Positions 45,012-52,470 of a stretch of 64,000 nt of DNA are shown here, one piece after another; the first letter of the stretch is position 1; the number at the start of each line of letters is the position of its first letter. Made by a program: the position numbers and the translations under genes. Origin of the DNA: a virus. The stretch covers positions 81,284 through 145,283 of the IMG/VR virus record IMGVR_UViG_3300032722_000006. One strand, given 5' to 3'. The notes below the pieces were generated by a model. It ran no database searches. It was not told the origin of the DNA and saw only the letters and a program-made list of their open reading frames with translations.

Positions 45012-45444
45012 CTGCGACGTCGCCCTTCTTCGTGGAAAGGTCCCGTCGACGACGTGCAGAAGCGCACACCTTCGTATTCTCGCTACGTGGTAGTGGTAGT
45101 GTTGTTCATCCTCAGGGGGATGAGACTGCTGTCACGGCACCTTTCCACGGATCTAAGTAGGATCGCGCGGGGACTTTGTTAGAGCTGTACCATTCGAGTG
45201 CGCATCAAGGCCGTCAGCGCGCAATGTCACGAAATTTCTCGTGTCACGTGCGCACAGTGAACTTAGGTGCACGGGATCTTGCGCGTGATTTTTGTGCAGC
45301 CGGATCAGGCGTACGCACCGCGGGATGGCCCTACAAAGGTTGCCAGAGGGGTGGGGGGCCCCACCCCCTTTTAGGGGGCTTCGTATGGGGCCTCGCGTGC
45401 CTTCCCGAGGGGCCCCGCCCCATGGGGCCCCCTGTGACCCCGTT
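45012..45444. other. GC-rich non-coding interval
   Basis: About 430 bases with no convincing gene. It contains several strong hairpins, notably 45348-45367 and a GGGGCCCC..GGGGCCCC cluster near 45405-45432. Possible transcription terminator region or replication/regulatory element. Confidence 0.5.
45348..45372 (+). terminator. Strong GC hairpin followed by T4 on the plus strand
   Basis: GGGGTGGGG pairs with CCCCACCCC and is followed by TTTT. It would stop plus-strand transcription towards the minus-strand gene set. Confidence 0.5.
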
Positions 45445-45660
45445 TCACCCGGCGACCTTGATCCACCCGCCGTCGAGCCACACGTACTTCTGACCCTTCC
45501 CGGTGCCGAGACCGGCGCCGAAGAAGGAGAAGCAGTTGAGGCACATGTTCGCCCAGGGACCGCGGCGCGTCTTGCCGTCGACGTAGGCGTGGTCGCAGGA
45601 GGTGCTGCAGAAGTCGCAGTTGATGTGATCGGCGTGGGTGGAGGCGGCGTGGTTGATCAT
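45445..45660 (-). CDS. Small zinc-finger-like protein
   Basis: A 71-residue protein with CDFCSTSCDH and CLNCFSFFG, fit for one zinc site, and a terminal WLDGGWIKV strand. Promoter GTGAAA, 18 nt, TAGGAT, 7 nt, ATG. Confidence 0.7.
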   Translation of the reverse strand: MINHAASTHADHINCDFCSTSCDHAYVDGKTRRGPWANMCLNCFSFFGAGLGTGKGQKYVWLDGGWIKVAG

Positions 45661-45680
45661 GATCTAGATCCTATCATCGA

Positions 45681-45715
45681 AAGCCGATGGCTTTCACTGA
45701 GGCTTTCCACCACCG
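45681..45715 (-). repeat. Promoter-proximal repeat, copy 1
   Basis: A segment of about 33 nt (AGCCGATGGCTTTCACTGAG then GCTTTCCACC) spanning the -35 region; near-identical at 46502-46534 and 55770-55803. Confidence 0.65.
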
Positions 45716-45729
45716 TTGGGACCAGGTTT

Positions 45730-45954
45730 TCACCGCATCTCATCGAGGAGGTCGACGAAGGCGAAGGCGTCCGGGGTGAGGCACTCTGCCACGTACCCGG
45801 CAGGGACGTGCTTGACGTTGAGGTCAACCTGGTCGACCCTCTTGCCGAAGGGAGCGAGGACGCCAATCTCGTCTCCCATGTCGTTGCGAATCGAGACGAC
45901 GAGGCCGAGCTGGTGCGAGGTGACCATGACCTGAGTTTCGGTGAGGATGATCAT
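45730..45954 (-). CDS. Small hypothetical protein
   Basis: A 74-residue beta-rich protein (LGLVVSIRNDMGDEIGVLAPFGKRVDQV). Promoter GTGTAA, 18 nt, TACAGT, 6 nt, ATG. Confidence 0.72.
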   Translation of the reverse strand: MIILTETQVMVTSHQLGLVVSIRNDMGDEIGVLAPFGKRVDQVDLNVKHVPAGYVAECLTPDAFAFVDLLDEMR

Positions 45955-45990
45955 GATCAGACTGTACCACCGATCGTGGTTGGGTTACAC
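45955..45990 (-). promoter_or_regulatory. Leaderless-type promoter
   Basis: GTGTAA, 18 nt, TACAGT, 6 nt, ATG 45954. Confidence 0.8.
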
Positions 45991-46197
45991 CGCCTCGCAG
46001 TTCCGGTCGTGGTCCTCCCCCGCCGGCTGACCGCAGCCATGGCAGTCGCCGTCCCCGATGAGAAAGGGAGGCAGAAGCTTCCCGCAGCCGGCCGGGCCAT
46101 GACAGTACAGCGCATCCTCGTGGAGAGGTCCGGCGTTGCAGAACGGGCACTTCCAGGGATCCTTGCCTGACCACAGCGGGTTGATTTTGGCTTCCAT
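45985..46197 (-). CDS. Small double zinc-ribbon protein
   Basis: A 70-residue protein with CPFCNAGPLHEDALYC, GCGKLLP and CHGCGQPAGEDHDRNC, enough cysteines and histidines for two zinc sites. Promoter GTGCAA, 18 nt, TAAGAT, 6 nt. Confidence 0.72.
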   Translation of the reverse strand: MEAKINPLWSGKDPWKCPFCNAGPLHEDALYCHGPAGCGKLLPPFLIGDGDCHGCGQPAGEDHDRNCEAV

Positions 46198-46233
46198 GGT
46201 CCGATCTTACCACCTATCTCAGTCGAGTTGCAC
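46198..46233 (-). promoter_or_regulatory. Leaderless-type promoter
   Basis: GTGCAA, 18 nt, TAAGAT, 6 nt, ATG 46197. Confidence 0.8.
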
Positions 46234-46371
46234 CGTCGCACCGAGCAACCGCGCCAGCCGCTTCGCCCTCTGGCCGCAGATGTAGTGCAGTTGGCCGGTC
46301 TTCTTCACCCGCACGCAGATCATCAGGCCGATCCACATCTGGACGTCCACCACGTCGAGGTAGGCGTTCAT
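46219..46371 (-). CDS. Very small hypothetical protein
   Basis: A 50-residue protein (MNAYLDVVDVQMWIGLMICV) whose start overlaps the stop of the upstream 26-residue membrane peptide as ATGA. Confidence 0.6.
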   Translation of the reverse strand: MNAYLDVVDVQMWIGLMICVRVKKTGQLHYICGQRAKRLARLLGATVQLD

Positions 46372-46448
46372 CGTCTGCCGACGTTCGACCAGGCAAAGAG
46401 CGTGATGATTGCTGCGACGATGCAGACGAAGATGCCGATGGGTCCCAT
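46368..46448 (-). CDS. 26-residue membrane peptide
   Basis: MGPIGIFVCIVAAIITLFAW followed by SNVGRR: a single transmembrane helix. Promoter GTGCAA, 18 nt, TAGACT, 5 nt, ATG 46448, and ATGA coupling to the next gene support it. Confidence 0.6.
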   Translation of the reverse strand: MGPIGIFVCIVAAIITLFAWSNVGRR

Positions 46449-46501
46449 GGTTCAGTCTACCACGGTCTGAAGTGCCGTTGCACTGAAGCACCTCAGGTCG
46501 A

Positions 46502-46534
46502 GCCGATGGCTTTCACTGAGGCTTTCCACCACTG
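46502..46534 (-). repeat. Promoter-proximal repeat, copy 2
   Basis: Copy of the element at 45681-45715. Confidence 0.6.
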
Positions 46535-46553
46535 AAGTCGTTGGTGTTGCACC

Positions 46554-46877
46554 TCACATCCACTCGCAGGTGGCCGCCGTGCCGGAACCCTGCAGGAGCT
46601 CCTTCTGCTCGCCGCACGTCCATCGCAGTGCACTGGGCTGCACTGCTGAGACCTTCGCTGCCGGAGCGTGGCCGACGATGACCATCATCGGCACCCGGAT
46701 GATCAGGGGAGGGTCGGCCGGGAGGTCGAAGGTGACCACTGCCTCAGGGACATGCGAATTGACGTGGGTCTGCGAGTGGGTCTGGTTGTTGGGAGCGTAC
46801 GTGGCCGCCCGGGCGATGAGTGCGAAGAAGGTGATGAGGAGGGAGAACGTGAGGATTGCGGTGGTTGCCTTGATCAT
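46554..46877 (-). CDS. Secreted hypothetical protein
   Basis: A 107-residue protein with a signal peptide (ATTAILTFSLLITFFALIARA) and a His/Pro-rich mature part with a Cys pair. Promoter GTGAAT, 18 nt, TAAGAT, 6 nt. Confidence 0.7.
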   Translation of the reverse strand: MIKATTAILTFSLLITFFALIARAATYAPNNQTHSQTHVNSHVPEAVVTFDLPADPPLIIRVPMMVIVGHAPAAKVSAVQPSALRWTCGEQKELLQGSGTAATCEWM

Positions 46878-46912
46878 GAATCCATCTTACCACCGACAGA
46901 TGGTGGTATTCA

Positions 46913-47281
46913 CTACGCATCCTCGTACTCGAGCTCCTCCTGCTCGGCGTCCTCGTACGAGAGGCGGGCAGCGTAGGGATCGCTGTCGTCTGCCGGGACT
47001 GCGCAGTGGTGGCAGTTGTCGCCGCACCCGAGGAACTCCTCGAGGGTGTCCTGCTCGACGCGCTCCTCCAACGTCATGTAGCGCGGGTTCCCGTCCTCGT
47101 CCGTCGTCATCCGGGCGCGGTCCAGGAGGACCATCGCCTCCGTGACCTCCCGAGGCGCCTCGAGGTCGCGGGAGAACTCGCCGCCGTCGAAGCTGCGGTC
47201 TGCTTTTGCGAACGCAGCATAGTCCATGACGTACTGGTGTGCTGCGACGAGGATGACCTGCTCAATCAGGGTGTGGTTCAT
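46913..47281 (-). CDS. Acidic hypothetical protein
   Basis: A 122-residue protein with an N-terminal helix (TLIEQVILVAAHQYVMDYAA), a CGDNCHHC metal-binding-like motif and a Glu/Asp-rich end. Promoter GTGCAA, 18 nt, TAGGAT, 6 nt. Confidence 0.72.
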   Translation of the reverse strand: MNHTLIEQVILVAAHQYVMDYAAFAKADRSFDGGEFSRDLEAPREVTEAMVLLDRARMTTDEDGNPRYMTLEERVEQDTLEEFLGCGDNCHHCAVPADDSDPYAARLSYEDAEQEELEYEDA

Positions 47282-47317
47282 GGTCAGATCCTATCACCGT
47301 TGATGGTGGTGTTGCAC
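47282..47317 (-). promoter_or_regulatory. Leaderless-type promoter, consensus example
   Basis: GTGCAA, 18 nt, TAGGAT, CTGACC, ATG 47281. No Shine-Dalgarno site exists. Confidence 0.85.
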
Positions 47318-47352
47318 CGTCAGTGGACGCGGTAGGCGACCTCGCCGCACTC

Positions 47353-47471
47353 TCAGCGAGCGTGTCTGTTCGCCTTGAGGAACGCCTTCGCCTCACGCTT
47401 CTTAGCGAACCGGGCGATCGCCCCCGAGGGGCGCGCTGGTGATGGTGACCTTCTTGGGAACTGCGAGGACC
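47353..47471 (-). pseudogene. Decayed paralog of the small gene at 47880-48017
   Basis: The frame ending GAIARFAKKREAKAFLKANR resembles GAVARFPRKHDARRFLKQVH of the intact gene. Upstream, the matching part is in another frame, and the promoter (GTGAAT, 17, TAAGAT) is followed by CGC where the ATG should be. Confidence 0.5.
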
Positions 47472-47527
47472 ATCTTACCACGGTCCCACCGATTATTCAC
47501 CGATGGAACCGTGGGTTCAGGTGATGG

Positions 47528-47833
47528 TCACCCGCAACAGGACGGGTTACCCGTCCACACCTCCTCGACCTGGGTCTCCCCCACACGGGTGAGGAACAAC
47601 TCGTAGCGATAGGGACCCACCCTGTCGCCGGCGTGGTGGGTGACCTTCTTCAACGTAGGATGGAAGAGGTCCTCGTCGAGGCTGACGACACACGCCTGGG
47701 TCGGACCGTCACACGATCCAGGAAACACCTCGTCGAAGTGTCCGACGAACGTCACCTGAACGCGTGACCGGGGTGTGACCTTCAGGAAAAGCTTCTGACC
47801 CGGTGTGAGTGAGGTAACCTTGTGATTGATCAT
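47528..47833 (-). CDS. Beta-rich hypothetical protein
   Basis: A 101-residue protein (MINHKVTSLTPGQKLFLKVT) with alternating strands and paired cysteines at the end. Start 47833 follows GTGTAA, 18 nt, TATAGT, 6 nt; the upstream ATG 47860 lies inside the promoter. Confidence 0.72.
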   Translation of the reverse strand: MINHKVTSLTPGQKLFLKVTPRSRVQVTFVGHFDEVFPGSCDGPTQACVVSLDEDLFHPTLKKVTHHAGDRVGPYRYELFLTRVGETQVEEVWTGNPSCCG

Positions 47834-47879
47834 GATAAAACTATAACATAGTTCGACCATGACTTACACAGGTCAGACC

Positions 47880-48017
47880 TCAGTGCACCTGCTTGAGGAA
47901 CCGCCTCGCATCGTGCTTCCGCGGGAACCTCGCCACCGCGCCCGTGGGGAAGATGAGCTTGACGCCCTTGTGGCTGACGACGTACGCGATGCCGTGCTTC
48001 TTCGCGAGCTTCTTCAT
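47880..48017 (-). CDS. Very small basic protein
   Basis: A 45-residue protein MKKLAKKHGIAYVVSHKGVK ending GAVARFPRKHDARRFLKQVH. GTGTAA, 17 nt, TAGGAT is followed by a 22-nt leader with AGAGG, so this mRNA is leadered. A decayed paralog lies at 47353-47471. Confidence 0.65.
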   Translation of the reverse strand: MKKLAKKHGIAYVVSHKGVKLIFPTGAVARFPRKHDARRFLKQVH

Positions 48018-48121
48018 GGCCTCTTCACCTCTTGGGTCGATCCTACCACAGATCATGGTGGTTTACACCGTTAATCCTCGCGCTGTCGTGCAACGCGTGC
48101 CGCCGTCCGAACGCGTGTCCT

Positions 48122-48340
48122 CTACCGTCCGCCGAAGGCGTCCAAGACGATGTGACCGGAGACGTCCTTGACCAGCATGCCCGAGCGCTTCCCGCCGTCC
48201 ATGGCGATGAACTCGGCGACCGTGCCGGGGACGAGGCGCCGACCCGGGACGGGCTGGACGTCGAAGAAGCGACCGATCTCGCGGCGGTCCGTCGCGTGGA
48301 TGACGTTGATCGAGGAGACCAGGATCTGGATCTTGTTCAT
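48122..48340 (-). CDS. Small hypothetical protein
   Basis: A 72-residue beta-rich protein (MNKIQILVSSINVIHATDRR ... GRRLVPGTVAEFIAMDGGK). Promoter GTGTAA, 18 nt, TACGAT, 6 nt. Confidence 0.72.
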   Translation of the reverse strand: MNKIQILVSSINVIHATDRREIGRFFDVQPVPGRRLVPGTVAEFIAMDGGKRSGMLVKDVSGHIVLDAFGGR

Positions 48341-48409
48341 GGTTGGATCGTACCTCCGTCAGGGACCGGGTTACACTGCGAAGATAAGCTAAGGAAGCGG
48401 TGCGTCAGG

Positions 48410-48736
48410 TCACTGCGTTGCGAGCCAGACGTCGAACGCTTTCGCGTACCTACGACCCTTCGGGGTGAGTGCGTAGAGGAGGCGTCCTCCCTTACCCCTG
48501 TGACGCATCGTCTTTCCCACGACCTTGATGAAGCCTCGGGTGACGAGGGAGTACTCACCGCCGTTGCCGTGTCCGTAACGGGTGAAGTAACAGTGGTTGG
48601 ACGTCTCCTTGAACGGGATCGTGGATGGCCCGTCTCGGTGCACTGCGCGGAGAATCTCCAACCGCGTGCAGGGTTGGGGATGCACGCTGAGCAGGAATGA
48701 ACAGATGTGATGCGTCTTGGTGTTGTTCTTGATCAT
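48410..48736 (-). CDS. Winged-helix-like protein
   Basis: A 108-residue protein ending SLVTRGFIKVVGKTMRH then GGRLLYALTPKGRRYAKAF, the wing and last helix of MarR/PadR-type winged helices; the N-terminal helices are CTRLEILRAVHRD. Probably DNA-binding. Promoter GTGTAA, 18 nt, TAGGAT, 6 nt. Confidence 0.65.
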   Translation of the reverse strand: MIKNNTKTHHICSFLLSVHPQPCTRLEILRAVHRDGPSTIPFKETSNHCYFTRYGHGNGGEYSLVTRGFIKVVGKTMRHRGKGGRLLYALTPKGRRYAKAFDVWLATQ

Positions 48737-48772
48737 GATCAGATCCTATCACCAAAGTGGACCGGGTTACAC
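48737..48772 (-). promoter_or_regulatory. Leaderless-type promoter
   Basis: GTGTAA, 18 nt, TAGGAT, CTGATC, ATG 48736. Confidence 0.85.
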
Positions 48773-48777
48773 TGCGC

Positions 48778-48981
48778 TCAATTACCTTCACCGTCCTCGT
48801 CGGGATCCTCGAACGGATCGATGTCAGCGTCGTGCAACGCCCGGTGGAGGGCGTTGCAGACGTCGGAGCTGGAGGAGTAGAGGTCGTTGGCGTCGTTTAT
48901 GACGACGGTCAACAGTGACTCGAGGAGCTTTTCCTGGGCGTTGGGGGCGAGTTGCTCGATGATGTCCTTGGCCTTGATCAT
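48778..48981 (-). CDS. Small helical acidic protein
   Basis: A 67-residue protein (MIKAKDIIEQLAPNAQEKLL) ending in an acidic tail. Promoter GTGAAA, 18 nt, TAGGAT, 6 nt. Upstream of the -35 is a 25-nt repeat shared with the 48340 promoter. Confidence 0.7.
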   Translation of the reverse strand: MIKAKDIIEQLAPNAQEKLLESLLTVVINDANDLYSSSSDVCNALHRALHDADIDPFEDPDEDGEGN

Positions 48982-49053
48982 GATCAGATCCTATCCCAGA
49001 TTGTGGTCGGGTTTCACTGCGAAGATAAGCTAAGGAAGCTGTGCGGGATCACA

Positions 49054-49365
49054 TCACTCGTTGAACTGCTTGATGAGACGCTTCAGGTGCTTCAGGTCCC
49101 GCACCTTGACGTTCAGGTCGCTTGAGTGCTTCTCCCTGTCAGACCAGATGTTGATGAAGTCGACGCCGGCGTCGTAGTACTCGTTGTCGTTCCCGCAACA
49201 GGTGAGATACCACCCACACCCGTCACCATCAGGCTTGGGACCCACGACGAAGACGCCGTCTTTTTCCCACCTCTCACACGAGGTGACGTCCTTCACACCT
49301 GCGTCCCGCAGGATGCGCTTCAGGTCTCCCACCAGTTTCTTTGTGACCTGTGATACGTTGATCAT
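49054..49365 (-). CDS. Hypothetical protein
   Basis: A 103-residue protein (MINVSQVTKKLVGDLKRILR). The promoter (GTGTAA, 17, TAGAAT) is followed by a 28-nt leader with AAGGAAGG and a 7-codon reading frame that overlaps the ATG as ATGA. Confidence 0.7.
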   Translation of the reverse strand: MINVSQVTKKLVGDLKRILRDAGVKDVTSCERWEKDGVFVVGPKPDGDGCGWYLTCCGNDNEYYDAGVDFINIWSDREKHSSDLNVKVRDLKHLKRLIKQFNE

Positions 49366-49430
49366 GTGTCCTTCCTTTCCACCATGGAAGACCATTCTAC
49401 CACAGATCACGGTGTTTTACACCGTCACCC

Positions 49431-49607
49431 TCAGTGGTTGTCGTTCGTCCTCACCCCGACGAAGGGGGTCCCGTCTTCGGTCTTCCGGAACTCGAGGAAC
49501 TCGATGTCAAACTCGACGTCTGAGTCGGTGTCCATCAGGAGTTCCTTGTCCCCGTGTCCCTCGGACGCCAGGTCGTCCACCAGTTCCTTCAACTGATTGA
49601 GTGTCAT
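49431..49607 (-). CDS. Small acidic protein
   Basis: A 58-residue protein (MTLNQLKELVDDLASEGHGD). Promoter GTGTAA, 17 nt, TAGAAT, then a 22-nt leader with GGAGGAA. The sequence resembles short DUF-type phage proteins that start with a helix and contain VGV strands; unassigned. Confidence 0.68.
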   Translation of the reverse strand: MTLNQLKELVDDLASEGHGDKELLMDTDSDVEFDIEFLEFRKTEDGTPFVGVRTNDNH

Positions 49608-49664
49608 GTGGTTTCCTCCATCTGAGACCATTCTACCATAGTTCCTTGTGAGTTACACTGCGCA

Positions 49665-49689
49665 CCCCCGGATGTAGAATCCGGGGGCA
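49665..49689 (-). terminator. Strong hairpin, terminator-like
   Basis: CCCCCGGAT and AATCCGGGGG-type arms around a short loop in the gap between two genes; no long U-tract follows. Confidence 0.45.
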
Positions 49690-49775
49690 CCAGGAGCGCT
49701 AACTCACCGCGCTAGTACATGCACCGGAGTGCAATCACGCACCTTGGTACGCTTGATCAGGGTGCGCACCGGCTC

Positions 49776-50153
49776 CTAGAGCTCCCAGTGACCGATGAAC
49801 GCCGAGTGCCGCGTACCCTTGTGCAGGTCGCACTGGCAGTCCGGAAAATCCGCGGTGTGCACCGCAAGTAGTTTGGCGTGGTCACACTGCTCGAGGTGCT
49901 CAGGGTCCGGACCGTATGCGCACAGCATGCCGTAGCACACCGCGTACATGGTGGCGCCGGGAAACTCGGTGAGCGTGCCGTCTGCGAAGAGGGGTGTGAG
50001 TAACGCCTTTTCGAAGCGCATGAACTCGATGGTGTCGGGATCGGTGATGTGGGTGTGTACGTCGAGTTGGAAACGTGGCGTGCGCTTGGCGAGTGCGTTG
50101 GGCATGTGGGCACCATGAGCGTGTGGGTTTTTATTTTCGCTTACGTTAACCAT
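49776..50153 (-). CDS. Hypothetical protein
   Basis: A 125-residue Cys/His-containing protein (CDHAKLLAVHTADFPDCQCDLHKG). Promoter GTGTAT, 17 nt, perfect TATAAT, 8 nt, ATG. Confidence 0.7.
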   Translation of the reverse strand: MVNVSENKNPHAHGAHMPNALAKRTPRFQLDVHTHITDPDTIEFMRFEKALLTPLFADGTLTEFPGATMYAVCYGMLCAYGPDPEHLEQCDHAKLLAVHTADFPDCQCDLHKGTRHSAFIGHWEL

Positions 50154-50256
50154 CTGAGACCATTATATCACAAATCACTGTGATATACACTGCACTCTTG
50201 GTACCTGTCTCCCCGCCGCAGGCACGCAACGCGTGCCTGCGTCCGAACGCGTGACA

Positions 50257-50625
50257 TCAACCGTCGCTGTGGAAGTCCTCACGCCCCGTGTCCGGAGGAC
50301 GTACGTCGTCCTCGTCGTCCTCGCACTCGCACTCGTCGATCGGGAGGCCGCACCCCTCGCACTCCTCCTCGTCCTCCAGTTCCTCGCCGTCGCAGTCCCG
50401 CCCCTCCTCCAGGACCCACTCCACCATCTTCTCGACCACGCCCGGGTTGTCGTCCAGGAAGTCGAAGAGGCTGGTCGCCGAGGCGCCCTCCGCGCCACGG
50501 GTGGTGCATCCCATGTGGAGCTGGGACCACGATCCCCGACCGTAGCCGAGGAGGAAGGCGAGCGCCGCAGCCTGCCGGGACCCGCTGTTCTCGTGAAGGT
50601 TCTCGATCTCCTTACGCGTCGTCAT
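50257..50625 (-). CDS. Hypothetical protein with acidic Cys-rich tail
   Basis: A 122-residue protein. The C-terminal third (EDEEECEGCGLPIDECECED) could bind metal. Promoter GTGAAA, 18 nt, TAGGAT followed by a leader with AAGGAGG. Confidence 0.7.
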   Translation of the reverse strand: MTTRKEIENLHENSGSRQAAALAFLLGYGRGSWSQLHMGCTTRGAEGASATSLFDFLDDNPGVVEKMVEWVLEEGRDCDGEELEDEEECEGCGLPIDECECEDDEDDVRPPDTGREDFHSDG

Positions 50626-50669
50626 GGTGACCTCCTTGGTTTGTGATCAGATCCTATCACCGTTGGGAT

Positions 50670-50855
50670 TCAGTTTTCACTGTAGAAGAAGTGGTTGACG
50701 GCGCGCCTGACATCGGCGATGGCCACGTCCTCCTGCAGCGTGCGCAGCCACGTGGGACGCTTCACGAACTCCTCGCGAGGTGACGCGGAACGCGTGTCGA
50801 CCTTGAGCGGGGCGTAGCGGATGTCGATCTCGACCGGAGCCTGGATGGTGATCAT
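50670..50855 (-). CDS. Small hypothetical protein
   Basis: A 61-residue protein (MITIQAPVEIDIRYAPLKVD). Promoter GTGTAA, 18 nt, TAGTAT, 6 nt. Confidence 0.68.
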   Translation of the reverse strand: MITIQAPVEIDIRYAPLKVDTRSASPREEFVKRPTWLRTLQEDVAIADVRRAVNHFFYSEN

Positions 50856-50942
50856 GGTCAGATACTACCATCGAACACAGTCGATTTACACTGCGCTTTA
50901 ACGACGAATGGGCCGGAAACCGGCCCCATCCGCGCCTCGCTG

Positions 50943-51074
50943 TCATGGGCGCTTAGGACGCCCGGCGAAGATTTCTGTCTTTAGCTGCGGCCTCTCCGCC
51001 GCACGCTTTTGCCCCGACGTCTCATCATCTGGTTCATGCCCTTCGAGGTGGGAAGCAGGTGAGGGGGTCTTCAT
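50943..51074 (-). CDS. Possible very small protein
   Basis: A 43-residue polar frame (MKTPSPASHLEGHEPDDETS ...). A consensus promoter (GTGCAA, 18 nt, TAGGAT) lies about 70 nt upstream, but its leaderless ATG opens only a 6-codon frame. Coding status is uncertain. Confidence 0.4.
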   Translation of the reverse strand: MKTPSPASHLEGHEPDDETSGQKRAAERPQLKTEIFAGRPKRP

Positions 51075-51164
51075 CGCATCCGGTGCCCGCCTCTACGCCG
51101 GTCCTTCAACACACTCATCGCACAAGTTGCTACGGAGGTGCTCTTGCCATGTCCTTATCCTACC

Positions 51165-51488
51165 TCAGGTGCCAGGTACCTTGCACTGCGCCTTCTCGTT
51201 CGCGATCCGGGCGAGCTGACCGGCGTGGTAGAGGACGATGTCCTTCGCCCGCGAGTAGTGCTGACCGGTCAGGTGCTTCCCGGCGAGGAGCCACCGGGCG
51301 TAGTAGGAGCCGCGCTTGCCGCGGATCCCGTCGAAGCCGATGTTGTTGTGGTGCTTGGTGCGGGACTCCGCCTTCTCGTCGGCGGTCTGGCGCTCGTAGA
51401 TGGCCAGGATCCCCCGCTCGATCGCCTTGCGCGCCGTGTCGGGGTTGGTGGAGTTGATGAGAGCCTGGATACTTTCCTTGGTCCACAT
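51165..51488 (-). CDS. Hypothetical protein
   Basis: A 107-residue basic alpha-helical protein (MWTKESIQALINSTNPDTAR ... GKRGSYYARWLLAG). Promoter GTGCAA, 17 nt, TAGAAT, 6 nt. Confidence 0.72.
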   Translation of the reverse strand: MWTKESIQALINSTNPDTARKAIERGILAIYERQTADEKAESRTKHHNNIGFDGIRGKRGSYYARWLLAGKHLTGQHYSRAKDIVLYHAGQLARIANEKAQCKVPGT

Positions 51489-51523
51489 GAGTCCATTCTA
51501 CCACAGTGCACCAAGGATTGCAC
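51489..51523 (-). promoter_or_regulatory. Leaderless-type promoter
   Basis: GTGCAA, 17 nt, TAGAAT, 6 nt, ATG 51488. Confidence 0.8.
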
Positions 51524-51625
51524 CATCGTCGCGGGCACCTAACGCGTGCCCTTGGCGAAGGATGGTCAGAAGATATTACCTCGTGGGGTCAGCGGGTTAC
51601 ACAGTGCATGAAACTGCGCCGTTGA

Positions 51626-52315
51626 TCACCCCCGCTTGTTGGGCTTCAGCTTCGCCAAGGCCTTCGCCTCGATCGCCATGATGCGCTCTCGCACGCCGTC
51701 GTCGCTCGTAACGCGTGCCTGTGCAGGGACGCCGAAGCGAAGCCGGAGGACCTTCTCCTCACGGGGCGTGAGCGCCTTGAAGACAGCGCACAGGCTGTCG
51801 ATCTCTGCCTTCGCATCGAGGATCGCCGCCGCCGAGGGCGTCGCATTGTCCGCGACCGTATCCCCAAGGTGTGCCCCGTCGTCATCACCGATGGGAACGT
51901 CGAGGCTCACAGGGTCCTTCACGGTCTTGAGGAGCTTGCGCACCTGCTCGACCGGAGCTCCCAGCTTCTGGGCGATCTCGTCGTGGGTGGGCTCCCGCTT
52001 CAGCTGGTGGGTGAGCGCCCGGGCGGCCTTGACGAGGACGCTGATCTCGGCGAGGGTGTGTTCCGGGATCCGGATGGTGTGGCCCTGCTCCGCCAGCGCG
52101 CGGTTGATCCCCTGACGGATCCACCACACCGCGTACGTGGAGAACTTGACGCCGCGTTCCGGGTCGAACTTCTGCGCCGCGGTCATGAGCCCGATAGCGC
52201 CCTCCTGGACCAGGTCCTCGTGCGCCAGGCCCCTGTTCTTATATTTGTTCGCAACCCAGTGAACGAGCTTGATGTTCTCCTTCACCGTCTTGGCAACCTC
52301 TTGATTGGTCATCAT
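51626..52315 (-). CDS. RNA polymerase sigma-70 family factor, second copy, degenerate region 4.2
   Basis: A 229-residue protein starting directly with region 2 (NIKLVHWVANKYKNRGLAHEDLVQEGAIGLMTAAQKF, FSTYAVWWIRQGINRALAEQ), then region 3 (LKREPTHDEIAQKLG) and 4.1 (LTPREEKVLRLRFGV). In 4.2 the first helix is replaced by a short Ser/Asp segment, while the second helix RERIMAIEAKALAKLK is kept. Region 1 is absent. With the copy at 23514 it may define two promoter classes. Its own gene has the leaderless promoter (GTGTAA, 17, TACAGT), suggesting autoregulation. Confidence 0.92.
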   Translation of the reverse strand: MMTNQEVAKTVKENIKLVHWVANKYKNRGLAHEDLVQEGAIGLMTAAQKFDPERGVKFSTYAVWWIRQGINRALAEQGHTIRIPEHTLAEISVLVKAARALTHQLKREPTHDEIAQKLGAPVEQVRKLLKTVKDPVSLDVPIGDDDGAHLGDTVADNATPSAAAILDAKAEIDSLCAVFKALTPREEKVLRLRFGVPAQARVTSDDGVRERIMAIEAKALAKLKPNKRG

Positions 52316-52350
52316 GAGATCACTGTACCACAGTGGCCGTCAGGTTACAC
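52316..52350 (-). promoter_or_regulatory. Leaderless-type promoter of the second sigma gene
   Basis: GTGTAA, 17 nt, TACAGT, 6 nt, ATG 52315. Confidence 0.75.
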
Positions 52351-52470
52351 TGTGATACCGTTGAGGGTTGTACGACAAAAAGACGGTGCGAGCGCGCGCT
52401 TCGCTTTCCTGGCCGGCATAAAGGTGCCGGAACCCAATTCGCAGGGGGCGTCCGTCCCGCCTAAGTCATG

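Noticed and set aside
45292-46170. Long plus-strand open frame of 292 codons
   Set aside because: It is antisense to several small genes with good promoters, has low-quality composition and no start signals; a GC-rich shadow frame.
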